The notes: generated from the letters alone by a model not told the origin. 64,000 nt of DNA from Paenibacillus sp. FSL H8-0048 (GCF_038002825.1 NZ_JBBODF010000001.1:2356001-2420000); one strand, 5' to 3'. Counted from the stretch's first letter, positions 1-8,957 are shown. Numbers and translations: made by a program.

Positions 1-3000
1 GGCAAGCTTGGTTAACACCGCTGCCGGTGCCTCCTTGCGCAGAATCACGGAGGTCAGCGGGTCGATCGTAATCGACTCAGCGCTCAGGCGGAAGCCGCTC
101 TGCTCCGCCGCAGCAATCGCTGCCGTACCGGCCTGGTCACTGTCGGCTACGACCTCAGCCCCGGACAGGTCCTCCGGTAAGGTCAACGTTCTTGCCTTAT
201 TGTCGCCGTTCATGAAGACATAATAGATGCCGGTTCCATCCGTAGCCTTGCTGGAGTAGCCGATGACCAGATCCTGCTGCTGCATCTCGGGAGCCTGGAT
301 CAGCTTGACATTGGCATTCACCAGCCCTATATCGCCCAGCCGGAAGGCATTGGTTGATTTCCTGAGCTGGATCAGACCGGCCGTATAGGCTCTGGTCTCA
401 TTCTGTACCGGATGCTTCAACGCATCCGTTGCTGCTGCCCAGTCGAACTTATTCACGCTATCAGACGAATCGTAGGAATCGTGGATGAAATAACTGACCG
501 ATTGGTCCCCGACATCCCGCACCTCGGTATATTTCTGCTCGGGAACGCCTGCCGCCATCCACTGCTTTGTGCGCCCGTATTCCTGTCCGGCATGGAGAAA
601 AGCTGTGCCCTGTGAAGTCAGCAGCAGCAGATTGCCAAGCCTGATCCGCTTCTGAATCTCCAGCTCATTCTCCGCAAGCTGCGGATTCTTGCGGAGCGTT
701 AAGGCAATCACATCGTGAAGTGTTAGATTGTCATGCGCCTCGATATAAGGCACCATATCGCCCGGATCATCCGCCGGAACATTGGAGGGCTGGGCCTTGA
801 TATTGTTCAGGATCGTATTCAGATCACGTGCTCCGCCGGTAATGAAGCGCGGCTCTCCCTCCGAGCCGAAGCCCGATTTCAGCTCATTGCGGAATTCATC
901 GGAGAACACGCCGACGCTGTCCGTTTTGTCCATCCATTTCTGGTCGGCACCTTGTCCCTTGAGCTCAGGCTCACCAGCATCTCCCCCGAAGGTAATCCAG
1001 CCTTCGCCGATGAACAGCGCCTTCGGATTGATGGCCTCCGCAGCATCATAAGCCGCCTGAACTGCGTCTGCTGTCGCGTCTCCCATCATGTCCCAGCGCA
1101 TCCCGTCGATTTTATACTCCTCGAACCAGTATTTTACCGAATCCACCATCAGCTTCTCGGCCATCTTGTGGCTGGTTGCCAGGTTGTTGCCGAAGCCGCC
1201 GATGAAGTTGCCGTGCGCATCCTGGAAGGCATAATATCCGGGCACAATATCGTTCAGCAATTCCTTCTTGGCCATATGGGTGTATACCACATCAAGAATA
1301 ACGCCCATTCCGGCCTCATGTACCGCATCAATCAGGCCTTTCAGCTCTCTAATCCGCGCTTCGGGGTCAGCCGGACGCTGGGAATACGCTCCATCCGGGG
1401 AGAAATAGCTGTGCGGATCATACCCCCAGTTGTATTCATTGCCCTGGGCCGAGTAATCCAGCTCCCGCTCATTCATCTGCGTCTCATCCCCGTAATACCA
1501 GGCCATGACCGGCAGCAGCTGAATATGGGTCACCCCAAGGGACTTGATATAATCCAGCTTTTTGGCAAAAGCTGCATAAGTGCCCCAACGCTCCCCGCCC
1601 AGACTGGACTGAATCGCTGGGTCGGAGGTGAAGTCCCGGATATGCGCCTCATAGATTACCGCATCCTCGCGCTCCTCATAGCCAGGAATATCAGCCGCCT
1701 GGAAATCTGGCGGATTCGTTGTGCTGAGATCAACAATGGCCGCCTTGCCGACCGTATCGCCGCCAGCGCCTGCTTCCCCTGCCGTATTCACGGTGAACAC
1801 AGCCATCGACTTGGCATAAGGATCAAGCACCTGCCGGGTGACCGAATCATTGGTGACCTCATACTGGTAGTAGAAGCCTCTCACATCCCCGGCACCCGGT
1901 GCACCTGCGAGATCAGCGGCTCTCAGCCGGGCCGACCAGACACCTTTTTCACCAGGGGTTAGCTCCACACGCCCAACCGTGCGGTCAGCATCGGCTGCAT
2001 CATACACCACAGCAGTCACAGAGCTTGCCTTCGGCGCCCACAGCTTCAGCGTTGCCGAATGATCGTCCTGATGGTACGCGGCTCCCAGATCATCCCCGGT
2101 GTAATTGTACATCTCATCGAGCATTCTCCAGCCGGTGGAAGCGGATACCGTTGTCCCGGCGTAAGTTACACTGAGCGGCGTCTTCTTCAGGTCAAAAGCA
2201 CCGGTAGCCACCTCCAGGGTGCCTTCGCCCGTAATCGTCACTGCAGTGACCGGAATGGCCGTCCCTTCCGCGTCCTTTACGGAAATGGCACTCTTCAGCG
2301 CAGCAGGGTCCAGCCCGTCCGTCATGGTGAAGCCCAGCACCAGCTTGCCGGCAGACAGCACCTCCGCAGACAACAGGCCGACCGGCGTCTCGCCGAACGG
2401 CGAGGTGTAGACGTTCGGATCATTCTCCTTCACCCATAGCTGATTGTAGCGGTCCAGAAAAGCAAAGCTTTTGTTCTCATTGCCCGCCGGACCATCCTTG
2501 TCACCGCTGGCAGGCTTCATGACGATGAAGCTGATCGTCTTCGCGTTCTCGTTAAGCGGGATGTCAACGTATGCGCCATAGGAATCCTTATGCTCCGGCG
2601 CGAACGGAGTTGCGCCCTTCGGCCACCCTTCGGACGGCGAGGCGACATCATCCCACAGCCACAGGCCGTACTGGCTCTGATTATTATCCGCACGTGAATA
2701 ATGAATCCGCACCGTATTCTCAGGGAGGGATACCGGCTCGTAAGGTGTCGTCAGATTGGAGCCTTCCTTGATCCAGACCTCATTGGTCTGCGGAGTACCG
2801 ATCAGGAACGTCTTGTCCCCGTTCTCCATCTCCTTAACTCCGTTCACCCGGTTGACGACAAGGAAGGAGACTGATTTCGCCCCATCCTTGACTGGCAGAT
2901 CGACATATGCGCCATAGGCATCGGTCTGTCTTGCCGGGAAGGGAACCGCACCCTTCGGCCAGTCCGTAGACGGGGAAGCCACATCGCCCCAGGTCCACAA

Positions 3001-3360
3001 GCCCAGATCGGCATAATTGCCGTCCGCACGCTGGTAATGAACCCGCAGATGTCCCGCTGGAACCGGCTGCAGCTCACCCGCACCTTCAGGAGCCGTATAC
3101 AGAGCGGTGCCATTATGGTCCGCTGCGTTTATGTACAAGCCCTCTGCCTTATAAGCCATCTCCGTTACCGTTGAGGTTTCGTTCCAGTCCTTCGTCTCCG
3201 CCGGGTCCGGCCCGGCGGACTTCGTCTGCAAATCACCTGCATGCTCCGCTTTCACCACTGCAGCGCTTACTCTGGCCGGACCGATACCTAGGCTAGAGCT
3301 GATCAAAGCTAGAACCATCAGGACGGTAAATATTCTCTTAACCCGCACAGTAAATCTCAT
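1..3360 (-). CDS. pulA: Pullulanase type I, secreted, two CBM41 modules (C-terminus cut by window edge)
   Basis: Secreted debranching enzyme hydrolysing alpha-1,6 branch points of pullulan and starch. 1,120 codons are present in one frame running off the left edge, so the stop is not seen. Residues 1-33 look like a Sec signal peptide (basic start, hydrophobic core, end near ARVSA). Two tandem CBM41-like starch-binding modules follow at roughly 85-185 and 205-310, each with a YGLWLWDD/LGLWTWGD-type motif followed by ASPS and WPKGA. A CBM48-like module lies near 390-470, then the GH13 catalytic domain: YNWGYDP at 643-649, DVVYTH near 689, GMRWDMM with nucleophile Asp757, GEGW with acid/base Glu786, YIEAHDN with Asp877. 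The family usually has GMRWDLMG, so this is standard. Start chosen at ATG 3360, behind a G-rich Shine-Dalgarno (GGGGGGT). It is divergent from the LacI gene, with a LacI-type palindrome and a cre-like site between them. Confidence 0.93.
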   Translation of the reverse strand, partial: MRFTVRVKRIFTVLMVLALISSSLGIGPARVSAAVVKAEHAGDLQTKSAGPDPAETKDWNETSTVTEMAYKAEGLYINAADHNGTALYTAPEGAGELQPVPAGHLRVHYQRADGNYADLGLWTWGDVASPSTDWPKGAVPFPARQTDAYGAYVDLPVKDGAKSVSFLVVNRVNGVKEMENGDKTFLIGTPQTNEVWIKEGSNLTTPYEPVSLPENTVRIHYSRADNNQSQYGLWLWDDVASPSEGWPKGATPFAPEHKDSYGAYVDIPLNENAKTISFIVMKPASGDKDGPAGNENKSFAFLDRYNQLWVKENDPNVYTSPFGETPVGLLSAEVLSAGKLVLGFTMTDGLDPAALKSAISVKDAEGTAIPVTAVTITGEGTLEVATGAFDLKKTPLSVTYAGTTVSASTGWRMLDEMYNYTGDDLGAAYHQDDHSATLKLWAPKASSVTAVVYDAADADRTVGRVELTPGEKGVWSARLRAADLAGAPGAGDVRGFYYQYEVTNDSVTRQVLDPYAKSMAVFTVNTAGEAGAGGDTVGKAAIVDLSTTNPPDFQAADIPGYEEREDAVIYEAHIRDFTSDPAIQSSLGGERWGTYAAFAKKLDYIKSLGVTHIQLLPVMAWYYGDETQMNERELDYSAQGNEYNWGYDPHSYFSPDGAYSQRPADPEARIRELKGLIDAVHEAGMGVILDVVYTHMAKKELLNDIVPGYYAFQDAHGNFIGGFGNNLATSHKMAEKLMVDSVKYWFEEYKIDGMRWDMMGDATADAVQAAYDAAEAINPKALFIGEGWITFGGDAGEPELKGQGADQKWMDKTDSVGVFSDEFRNELKSGFGSEGEPRFITGGARDLNTILNNIKAQPSNVPADDPGDMVPYIEAHDNLTLHDVIALTLRKNPQLAENELEIQKRIRLGNLLLLTSQGTAFLHAGQEYGRTKQWMAAGVPEQKYTEVRDVGDQSVSYFIHDSYDSSDSVNKFDWAAATDALKHPVQNETRAYTAGLIQLRKSTNAFRLGDIGLVNANVKLIQAPEMQQQDLVIGYSSKATDGTGIYYVFMNGDNKARTLTLPEDLSGAEVVADSDQAGTAAIAAAEQSGFRLSAESITIDPLTSVILRKEAPAAVLTKLA

Positions 3361-3524
3361 ATCCGTTACCCCCCCATTAGTGTTAATGATGTTTAGCCCA
3401 TATGACGGATAACAACCCGCTCCTTACGGGCATTTGCTGTAGATGCGACCCGTTAATACGTAATTGCCTGCCCCCTTTCGATTATCAAAATACGAAGCCC
3501 ACCATCAACAAGGACATACTCTGC

Positions 3525-3536
3525 GCAAACGTTTGC
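3525..3536. promoter_or_regulatory. Perfect 12-bp LacI/MalR-type operator palindrome GCAAACGTTTGC
   Basis: A perfect palindrome in the pullulanase/LacI divergent region. Its core matches operators known for MalR-type LacI regulators of maltodextrin genes. It also resembles a CcpA cre but misses two conserved positions of WTGNAANCGNWNNCW. The same core recurs at 5005-5016 and, degenerate, at 3882-3896, so it is inferred to be the site of the adjacent LacI protein. Confidence 0.6.
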
Positions 3537-3610
3537 AAAAATGTCATCGAAGAACTTTTTTTCTGGACTCACATGGTTATAGCTTCGGAATCCTGCATGA
3601 AATCAACTTT

Positions 3611-3625
3611 TGTAAACGCTTGCTA
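3611..3625. promoter_or_regulatory. Candidate CcpA cre site TTGTAAACGCTTGCT
   Basis: All fixed positions of the cre consensus WTGNAANCGNWNNCW are met. It lies about 250 bp upstream of the pullulanase start and 285 bp upstream of the LacI start, which would fit carbon catabolite repression of starch use. No further support is visible. Confidence 0.45.
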
Positions 3626-3843
3626 CAATTCGTTAAAATACTAAATCATCAGAAAAGTAACTGTCAACAACTATTTTAAGAAGACTGTGAAGCTCACCTT
3701 CTGCTTGATTTGCACACCATTGCTTTAAAAATTGCACAAATTTGCGCATATCCTTATGCAACATCAAGAATTGCAGTACCTTCTGCTTCACAGGTAAGAG
3801 ACCCGCTATTCGCCGGAATTATGCCTTGTTCAGGGTTTCTCTA

Positions 3844-3872
3844 TTTACAATCATCCCCACTTCGATTAATAT
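3844..3872 (+). promoter_or_regulatory. Sigma-A-like promoter of the LacI gene
   Basis: TTTACA at 3844-3849 and TAATAT at 3867-3872 with a 17-bp spacer, 37 bp before the ATG at 3910. The operator-like sequence at 3882-3896 falls around the expected transcription start. Confidence 0.5.
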
Positions 3873-3881
3873 TACTGTGTA

Positions 3882-3896
3882 AAGCAAACGGTTCCA
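3882..3896. promoter_or_regulatory. Degenerate operator/cre-like site between promoter and LacI start
   Basis: AAGCAAACGGTTCCA shares the GCAAACG half-site of the palindrome at 3525 and misses only one position of the cre consensus. Its place just downstream of the predicted -10 would suit autorepression of the LacI gene (or CcpA control). Inference only. Confidence 0.4.
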
Positions 3897-3909
3897 TTAG
3901 GAGGTTTCT

Positions 3910-4944
3910 ATGACAGTTACCATTAAGGACGTTGCCAAGAAAGCGGGGGTCTCTCCCTCCACGGTGTCCCGGGTGTTGTCAGGCCATCCCAGAATCAGCT
4001 TGGAAACTTCCCGTAAGGTCAAAGTGATTATGGAAGAAATGGGCTACACCCCGAACATGATGGCCAAGAGTCTGGTTTCCAAAACAACGAACAGCATCTG
4101 CATCATTCTTCCGAAGCCTGCAGAGGAGCTGTTCTCTAACCTGTTTTTTATGGAACTGATCCGTGGGATCGTTACCCAGTCCAGCCGCTCCGGCTACGAT
4201 GTGCTGATCAGCTCGGGTGCCAACGAGAAGGAGGAGCTGGAAGCGGTCTCCCGCCTGCTCAAGGGACGCCGCGTAGACGGTGTGATTCTGCTGTACTCCC
4301 GCAAGGATGATGCGGTCATTGATTTCTTGCAGGCGGGCGACTATCCGTTTGTCCTGGTGGGACGAAGCGACCGTTACGAGGATATCCTCTCGGTGGATAA
4401 TGATAATGTCATGGCGGCCTTCGATGCGACGAATCATCTCATTGCGATGGGACATGAGCGCATCGGCTTCGTCAGCGGACCGCCGAATCTGATCGTATCG
4501 CGCGACCGTCTGGAGGGCTACCGCAAAGCGATGCAGAGCAAGGGCCTGGAGATGCGCGAGGAATGGATTGTCGAAGGTGAATTCCTGCAGGACAGCGGCT
4601 ATAGGGCGATGTCCTTCTTCATGAATCTTCCGAACCGCCCGACCGCGCTTGTTGCGGTGGATGATATGGTCTCTTTCGGCGTATTGCGCGGGTTGAATGA
4701 GCTGAAGTACAAGGTGCCCGAGGATCTGGCGATTGTCAGCTTCAACAACATCCCGCTCTCGGAATTGTCCAGTCCGCCGATCAGCAGCATTGATATCGGG
4801 ATCTATCATCTGGGCTACACGGCATCACAGGTGCTGATCCAGAGTATTCAGAAGCCGGAGAACCAGGACGGATATACGAACCGTTTTGTCATTCCCCACC
4901 GCCTGATTGTCCGCGAATCCTCGATGTATTCCCAGGGGAAATAA
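3910..4944 (+). CDS. LacI-family transcriptional regulator, MalR-like
   Basis: A 344-residue DNA-binding repressor with family-standard length. The N-terminal LacI helix-turn-helix (TIKDVAKKAGVSPSTVSRVL, residues 3-22) is followed by the hinge helix (NMMAKSLVSKTTNSI) and a periplasmic-binding-protein-like effector domain ending with the usual VIPHRLIVRES strand. Start ATG follows AGGAGG at 7-bp spacing. It sits between a divergent pullulanase and the downstream pgmB, GH65 and GH13 genes, so it probably controls maltodextrin use and responds to maltose or a related sugar; the effector is inferred from context. Three GCAAACG sites flank it, one probably for autoregulation. Confidence 0.88.
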   Translation: MTVTIKDVAKKAGVSPSTVSRVLSGHPRISLETSRKVKVIMEEMGYTPNMMAKSLVSKTTNSICIILPKPAEELFSNLFFMELIRGIVTQSSRSGYDVLISSGANEKEELEAVSRLLKGRRVDGVILLYSRKDDAVIDFLQAGDYPFVLVGRSDRYEDILSVDNDNVMAAFDATNHLIAMGHERIGFVSGPPNLIVSRDRLEGYRKAMQSKGLEMREEWIVEGEFLQDSGYRAMSFFMNLPNRPTALVAVDDMVSFGVLRGLNELKYKVPEDLAIVSFNNIPLSELSSPPISSIDIGIYHLGYTASQVLIQSIQKPENQDGYTNRFVIPHRLIVRESSMYSQGK

Positions 4945-5004
4945 GACAGGAACAAGAAAGATGAATGAAGCTTATGGTGCTTCATTTATTTTTTCGCAAT
5001 TTGT

Positions 5005-5016
5005 TCAAACGTTTGC
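5005..5016. promoter_or_regulatory. LacI/MalR-type operator upstream of pgmB
   Basis: TCAAACGTTTGC is one base from the perfect palindrome at 3525 and continues into GCGC as that site does on its other strand. A TAGAAT (5026-5031) just downstream could be the -10 of the pgmB promoter, which would place the operator over the promoter. Confidence 0.5.
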
Positions 5017-5062
5017 GCTAATGATTAGAATGTTCGAAAAACTGCTGATCCGCAGACAAATG

Positions 5063-5233
5063 TTGCACTTTTTGCAGGACTTCCCTAAGCAGGGCATGAT
5101 CTGCAGACAAATGTTGCACATAGTGCAGGATTCTCGCCTGTTTGGCGCGTAACGCTCACCGATTGTTGTACTTTGTGCAGGATTTCCTCGACATGGGCAC
5201 AATTCGGCAGTGAAAGTTGCATAAGTTGCAGGA
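5063..5233 (+). repeat. Array of four ~51-bp-period palindromic units (array A)
   Basis: Four copies of an imperfect palindrome of the form TTGCAC-TTT-GTGCA followed by GGA start at 5063, 5114, 5166 and 5217, a spacing of 51, 52 and 51 bp. The first two also share the 5' flank GCAGACAAATG. The sequence between palindromes is little conserved. The array lies in the probable 5' untranslated region of pgmB, between the operator at 5005 and the Shine-Dalgarno at about 5292. No protein function could be assigned. Confidence 0.75.
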
Positions 5234-5304
5234 ATTCCGCCCATTTGGGGCGATGTCCATATACACATATATTGATTCACTAATACTTCGTAGGAGGAAC
5301 AACC

Positions 5305-5967
5305 ATGTCTGATATCAAAGCCTGCCTGTTCGATCTGGACGGCGTTCTCGTGGACACTGCCCGGTACCACTATATTGCCTGGAGGGAGCTGGCCGCAGAG
5401 CTTGGATTTGTCTTCACTGAGCAGAATAACGAGCGGCTCAAGGGGGTCAGCCGGGCCGCCTCGCTCAACATCCTGCTGGAGATCGGCGGCATCACGCTTG
5501 GCGAAGACGAGAAAGCACGGCTTGCAGAGCAGAAGAATAACCGTTATGTCGAGTACATCGCCAAGATGGACAGCTCGGAGATTCTCCCCGGCGCTCTGGA
5601 CTTCCTGAAGGAATGCCGGACAGGCGGCATCAAGGTAGCCCTAGGCTCAGCCAGTAAGAATGCAATGACCATCTTGAACAATACCGGCCTGACCCCATAC
5701 TTCGATGCCATCATTGACGGCACGCATACAAGCGCGGCCAAGCCGGACCCGGAGGTCTTCCTGCTGGGCGCGAAGGCTCTGAACACCGCTCCCGCACACT
5801 GTGTAGTCTTCGAGGATGCCGCAGCCGGCATCCTGGCCGCTTCCCGCGCCGGTATGCGCAGCGTAGGCATCGGTTCCCCCGAGACGCTAGGCGAAGCAAC
5901 ACTCGTCGTCCCTTCCCTGCAGCAGCTCACAGTTGCCACGCTGAAGGAATCTTTTGCCACTGTATGA
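5305..5967 (+). CDS. pgmB: Beta-phosphoglucomutase
   Basis: Converts beta-glucose 1-phosphate, the product of inverting maltose phosphorylase, to glucose 6-phosphate; cytoplasmic. 220 residues, the usual length for this HAD-superfamily enzyme. The HAD motif FDLDGVLVDTA gives nucleophile Asp10 and general acid/base Asp12; a cap domain follows (KGVSRAASL), then LGSASKN (motif II), and the acidic motif VVFEDAAAGI near 170. Start ATG follows AGGAGGAAC. It stands directly before a GH65 phosphorylase gene, the classical pairing for phosphorolytic maltose use, and is probably cotranscribed with it. The two intergenic gaps around it both contain 51-bp-period palindrome arrays. Confidence 0.93.
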   Translation: MSDIKACLFDLDGVLVDTARYHYIAWRELAAELGFVFTEQNNERLKGVSRAASLNILLEIGGITLGEDEKARLAEQKNNRYVEYIAKMDSSEILPGALDFLKECRTGGIKVALGSASKNAMTILNNTGLTPYFDAIIDGTHTSAAKPDPEVFLLGAKALNTAPAHCVVFEDAAAGILAASRAGMRSVGIGSPETLGEATLVVPSLQQLTVATLKESFATV

Positions 5968-6044
5968 CGAATAGTAACAGAGGCTGAGCCTAGCCGTGAG
6001 CCTTTCCGCTCAAGCGGCATCTCTAGCCCGCCGGATAGCCTAAC

Positions 6045-6228
6045 TGTACTTTGTACAACTAATTTGCTAATTTAGCCCCCGGTTATCCGCTTAGTTGTAC
6101 TTTGTACAATTATGTTATCACCTTAAGGCTGATATGACCTTTTACGGCAGATTTAGTTGTACAGACTACAGTTATACGACTCCAGTCCCTCTAATCGCAC
6201 CTTTTAAATGCACAGAATACAACTAACT
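6045..6228 (+). repeat. Array of four palindromic units, spacing 51/62/51 bp (array B)
   Basis: TGTACTTTGTACA palindromes begin at 6045 and 6096; degenerate relatives begin at 6158 (TTAGTTGTACAGACTACA) and 6209 (TGCACAGAATACAACTAA). The arms extend to TTAGTTGTAC/GTACAACTAA. The array fills most of the 470-bp gap between pgmB and the GH65 gene. Same architecture and period as array A but a different palindrome. Possible reading frames through it contain stops, so it is probably not coding. Confidence 0.7.
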
Positions 6229-6437
6229 TTAAGTCTAAGCCCCTGAGCTTCGCTCCGGGTGCGGAAAGCGTACATTACTCCATGCACTCGTTAGTTGAGA
6301 TCATCCGTTCAATAAAGGCATCTGAGGACAACAGCGATCATAACATCCTTTCGCATTCGGAGCGGCCTGCACGGACCGGCGAGACTAAGACACACGGTTC
6401 ATTTTCTATCCCCATCCCCCTTAAAGGAGCCAAAATC

Positions 6438-8756
6438 ATGAAACAATACTTAACAATCAACGAATGGTCCATTATCGAAGAGTCCTTTGATCCGCAGACC
6501 CAGGAAATATCCGAAAGCGTATTTAGTATCGGGAACGGATACATGGGCGGCAGAGCCAACTTCGAGGAGCAGTATAGCGGACCCAGTCTGCAAGGCAGCT
6601 ACATGGCTGGCGTCTACTACCCAGACAAAACACGGGTCGGCTGGTGGAAGAACGGGTACCCGGAGTATTTTGCCAAAGTGCTGAACAGCACTAACTGGAT
6701 CGGCATCAACATCGAGCTGGACGGGACGCCGCTGGATCTGGCCGAATGCACAGTCAGCGAATTCCGCCGGGTACTCAATATGAAGGAAGGCACGCTCTCC
6801 CGCAGCTTCACCGCAACCACCCAGGACGGCAAAGAAGTCAAGGTAGAGAGCATCCGGATTGTCAGCATGGTCCGCCATGAGATCGGGGCGATCCGCTATT
6901 CCATCAGCCCGCTGAACTTCTCCGGCGAAATCACCGTAACCCCATACCTGGACGGCGATATCAAGAACAAGGATGCCAACTATGACGAGAAATTCTGGAA
7001 CGAGGTGGAGAAGAAGGCCGGACCAGAAGGCGGGCATTTGACCCTAAAGACCAAAAAGCTCGATTTCCACGTCACCTCCGCCTTCGCCTTCGATATTCTG
7101 CTGAATGGGGAGCCGGTTGCTGCCGAAGCTGAAGTGCTGGAGCAAGACAAATATGTGGGCAGTACAGCGAACGTTCAAGTACAATCCGGTGACCAACTGG
7201 TTATTTATAAGTATGCTGCGAATGTTACCTCCCGCAATTACGGACTGGGACAGCTCACGGATGCCGCATCGGCTGCACTTCAGAGTGCGCGGGAGGCGGG
7301 GTTTGTGGCACTACTCACGGAACAGGCTGCGGCTTGGGGCGACAAGTGGAAGGAAAGCGACATTATTATTGAAGGTGATGTGTCGGCGCAGCAGGCGATC
7401 CGGTTCAATATTTTCCAGCTGAATCAGACCTATACGGGCGAGGACGACCGGCTCAACATCGGACCGAAGGGCTTCACCGGGGAAAAATACGGCGGCAGCA
7501 CCTACTGGGATACGGAAGCTTATTGTGTGCCGTTCTATCTCAGTACCGCCGACTCCTCGATTGCCCGCAATCTGCTGATTTACCGCTACAAGCATCTGGA
7601 GAAGGCCAAGGAGAACGCCCGCAAGCTCGGCTACCGCAAAGGCGCGCTCTACCCGATGGTCACGATGAACGGTGAGGAGTGCCACAACGAGTGGGAGATT
7701 ACGTTCGAGGAGATTCACCGCAACGGCGCGATTGCTTATGCCATCTATAACTATGTGAATTATACCGGCGACAAGGCTTATCTGGGCCAATACGGCCTGG
7801 AGGTGCTGGTCGAGATTGCGCGCTTCTGGGAGGAGCGTGTGAATTATGTGGCGCATAAGGACAAATACGTCATGCTGGGCGTCACCGGCCCGAATGAATA
7901 CGAGAATAACGTCAATAACAACTGGTACACGAACCGGATGGCCGCCTGGACGATGGAATACACATTGGAGGCACTTGCCTATTTGCAGGAGAATGAGGGT
8001 ACGCGTTACGCCGAACTGGCTGATAAGCTGGAGCTGCTGGAGAGCGAAACGGCCAAGTGGAATGAGATTATCGCCAAAATGTACTATCCGGCTGACGAGG
8101 AACGCGGCATCTTCCTCCAGCAGGACGGCTTCCTCGACAAGGAGATCATCCAGGTCAAGGATGTGCTGCCGGAGAACCTGCCGCTGAACCAGAAATGGTC
8201 ATGGGACCGGATTCTGCGCTCTTGCTTCATCAAGCAGGCGGATGTGCTTCAGGGACTCTACTTCCTCGGCGACCGATATGATCTGGAGACCAAGAAGCGT
8301 AACTTCGACTTCTACGAGCCGATTACCGTGCATGAGTCCTCCCTCTCCCCTTGCATCCATGCCATTCTGGCCTGTGAGCTGGGCTACAAGGAGAAGGCAT
8401 ATGAGATGTACCTGCGGACCTCGCGGCTGGATCTCGACAATTACAATAACGATACGGAGGATGGCTGCCATACCACCAGCATGGCGGGCACGTGGATGTC
8501 GGTTGTCCATGGCTTCGGCGGACTTCGTGTGCTGAATGACCGGCTCGTGCTGAACCCGTCTAACCCGGGACACTGGACCTCTTATTCGTTCAAAATCATG
8601 TTCCGCGGCTCACGGCTAAAAGTGACCGTGACCGATGCACTGGTTACCGTCAGCAACGAAACCGAGGTTCCAGCCTCGCTCACCATTCACGGCAAGGAGT
8701 ATACGGTGAACGGACTGGGCAGCGTCAGTGCCGGGGGCGCTTCCGTCACGGTGTAA
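6438..8756 (+). CDS. GH65 maltose phosphorylase
   Basis: Phosphorolyses maltose to glucose and beta-glucose 1-phosphate, which the upstream pgmB product turns into glucose 6-phosphate. The 772-residue protein has the GH65 layout: N-terminal beta-sandwich, (alpha/alpha)6 barrel, short C-terminal beta layer. The catalytic-acid motif VTGPNEYENNV places Glu at residue 487, the same number as the catalytic Glu487 known for the Lactobacillus brevis enzyme. Start taken at ATG 6438 behind AAAGGAGCC; the frame is open back to 6282 but that stretch has no ribosome site and no GH65 similarity. No signal peptide, so cytoplasmic. Other GH65 specificities (kojibiose, nigerose, trehalose) are possible, but the maltodextrin context favours maltose. 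A terminator follows immediately. Confidence 0.88.
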   Translation: MKQYLTINEWSIIEESFDPQTQEISESVFSIGNGYMGGRANFEEQYSGPSLQGSYMAGVYYPDKTRVGWWKNGYPEYFAKVLNSTNWIGINIELDGTPLDLAECTVSEFRRVLNMKEGTLSRSFTATTQDGKEVKVESIRIVSMVRHEIGAIRYSISPLNFSGEITVTPYLDGDIKNKDANYDEKFWNEVEKKAGPEGGHLTLKTKKLDFHVTSAFAFDILLNGEPVAAEAEVLEQDKYVGSTANVQVQSGDQLVIYKYAANVTSRNYGLGQLTDAASAALQSAREAGFVALLTEQAAAWGDKWKESDIIIEGDVSAQQAIRFNIFQLNQTYTGEDDRLNIGPKGFTGEKYGGSTYWDTEAYCVPFYLSTADSSIARNLLIYRYKHLEKAKENARKLGYRKGALYPMVTMNGEECHNEWEITFEEIHRNGAIAYAIYNYVNYTGDKAYLGQYGLEVLVEIARFWEERVNYVAHKDKYVMLGVTGPNEYENNVNNNWYTNRMAAWTMEYTLEALAYLQENEGTRYAELADKLELLESETAKWNEIIAKMYYPADEERGIFLQQDGFLDKEIIQVKDVLPENLPLNQKWSWDRILRSCFIKQADVLQGLYFLGDRYDLETKKRNFDFYEPITVHESSLSPCIHAILACELGYKEKAYEMYLRTSRLDLDNYNNDTEDGCHTTSMAGTWMSVVHGFGGLRVLNDRLVLNPSNPGHWTSYSFKIMFRGSRLKVTVTDALVTVSNETEVPASLTIHGKEYTVNGLGSVSAGGASVTV

Positions 8757-8763
8757 TTGTATC

Positions 8764-8798
8764 AGCCCCGAAGATATTAGCTTCTTCGGGGCTTTTTT
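8764..8798 (+). terminator. Rho-independent terminator after the GH65 gene
   Basis: Ten-base stem AGCCCCGAAG/CTTCGGGGCT with a short loop followed by six T residues, 8 bp past the stop codon. Confidence 0.85.
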
Positions 8799-8837
8799 GA
8801 AATTTGTTATTGAAAATTAATTCAGCAGGAAAGGCGG

Positions 8838-8957
8838 AAAGGAAATTTGGAAGTGTAGGAGCGATAGCGTCCGCCTTTGTCACCGGATTTCTACCGCGAA
8901 TAGCGGTTAAATCAGGAAATCTGGGGACAACAGCGGCCGGAACTCCAAATCTTCCTT
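8838..8957. repeat. Structured intergenic element with nested inverted repeats
   Basis: Outer arms GGAAATTTGGAAGT (8841-8854) and ACTCCAAATCTTCC (8942-8955) are near-complementary. Inside, CCGGATTTC (8883) pairs with GAAATCTGG (8916), enclosing a CCGC/GCGG mini-hairpin. Only one copy is present in the window. It could fold as RNA or be a relic of a miniature mobile element; no function is assigned. Confidence 0.35.

Noticed and set aside
733..1962. A 409-codon frame on the plus strand
   Set aside because: It is antisense to the catalytic domain of the pullulanase, which carries all GH13 motifs on the minus strand.
5005..5370. A 121-codon minus-strand frame over array A
   Set aside because: It arises from the repeat array plus antisense of pgmB; the 17-codon repeats lose frame at the 52-bp step.
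6282..6437. Upstream extension of the GH65 gene
   Set aside because: No ribosome site, no GH65 similarity; AAAGGAGCC directly precedes the ATG at 6438.
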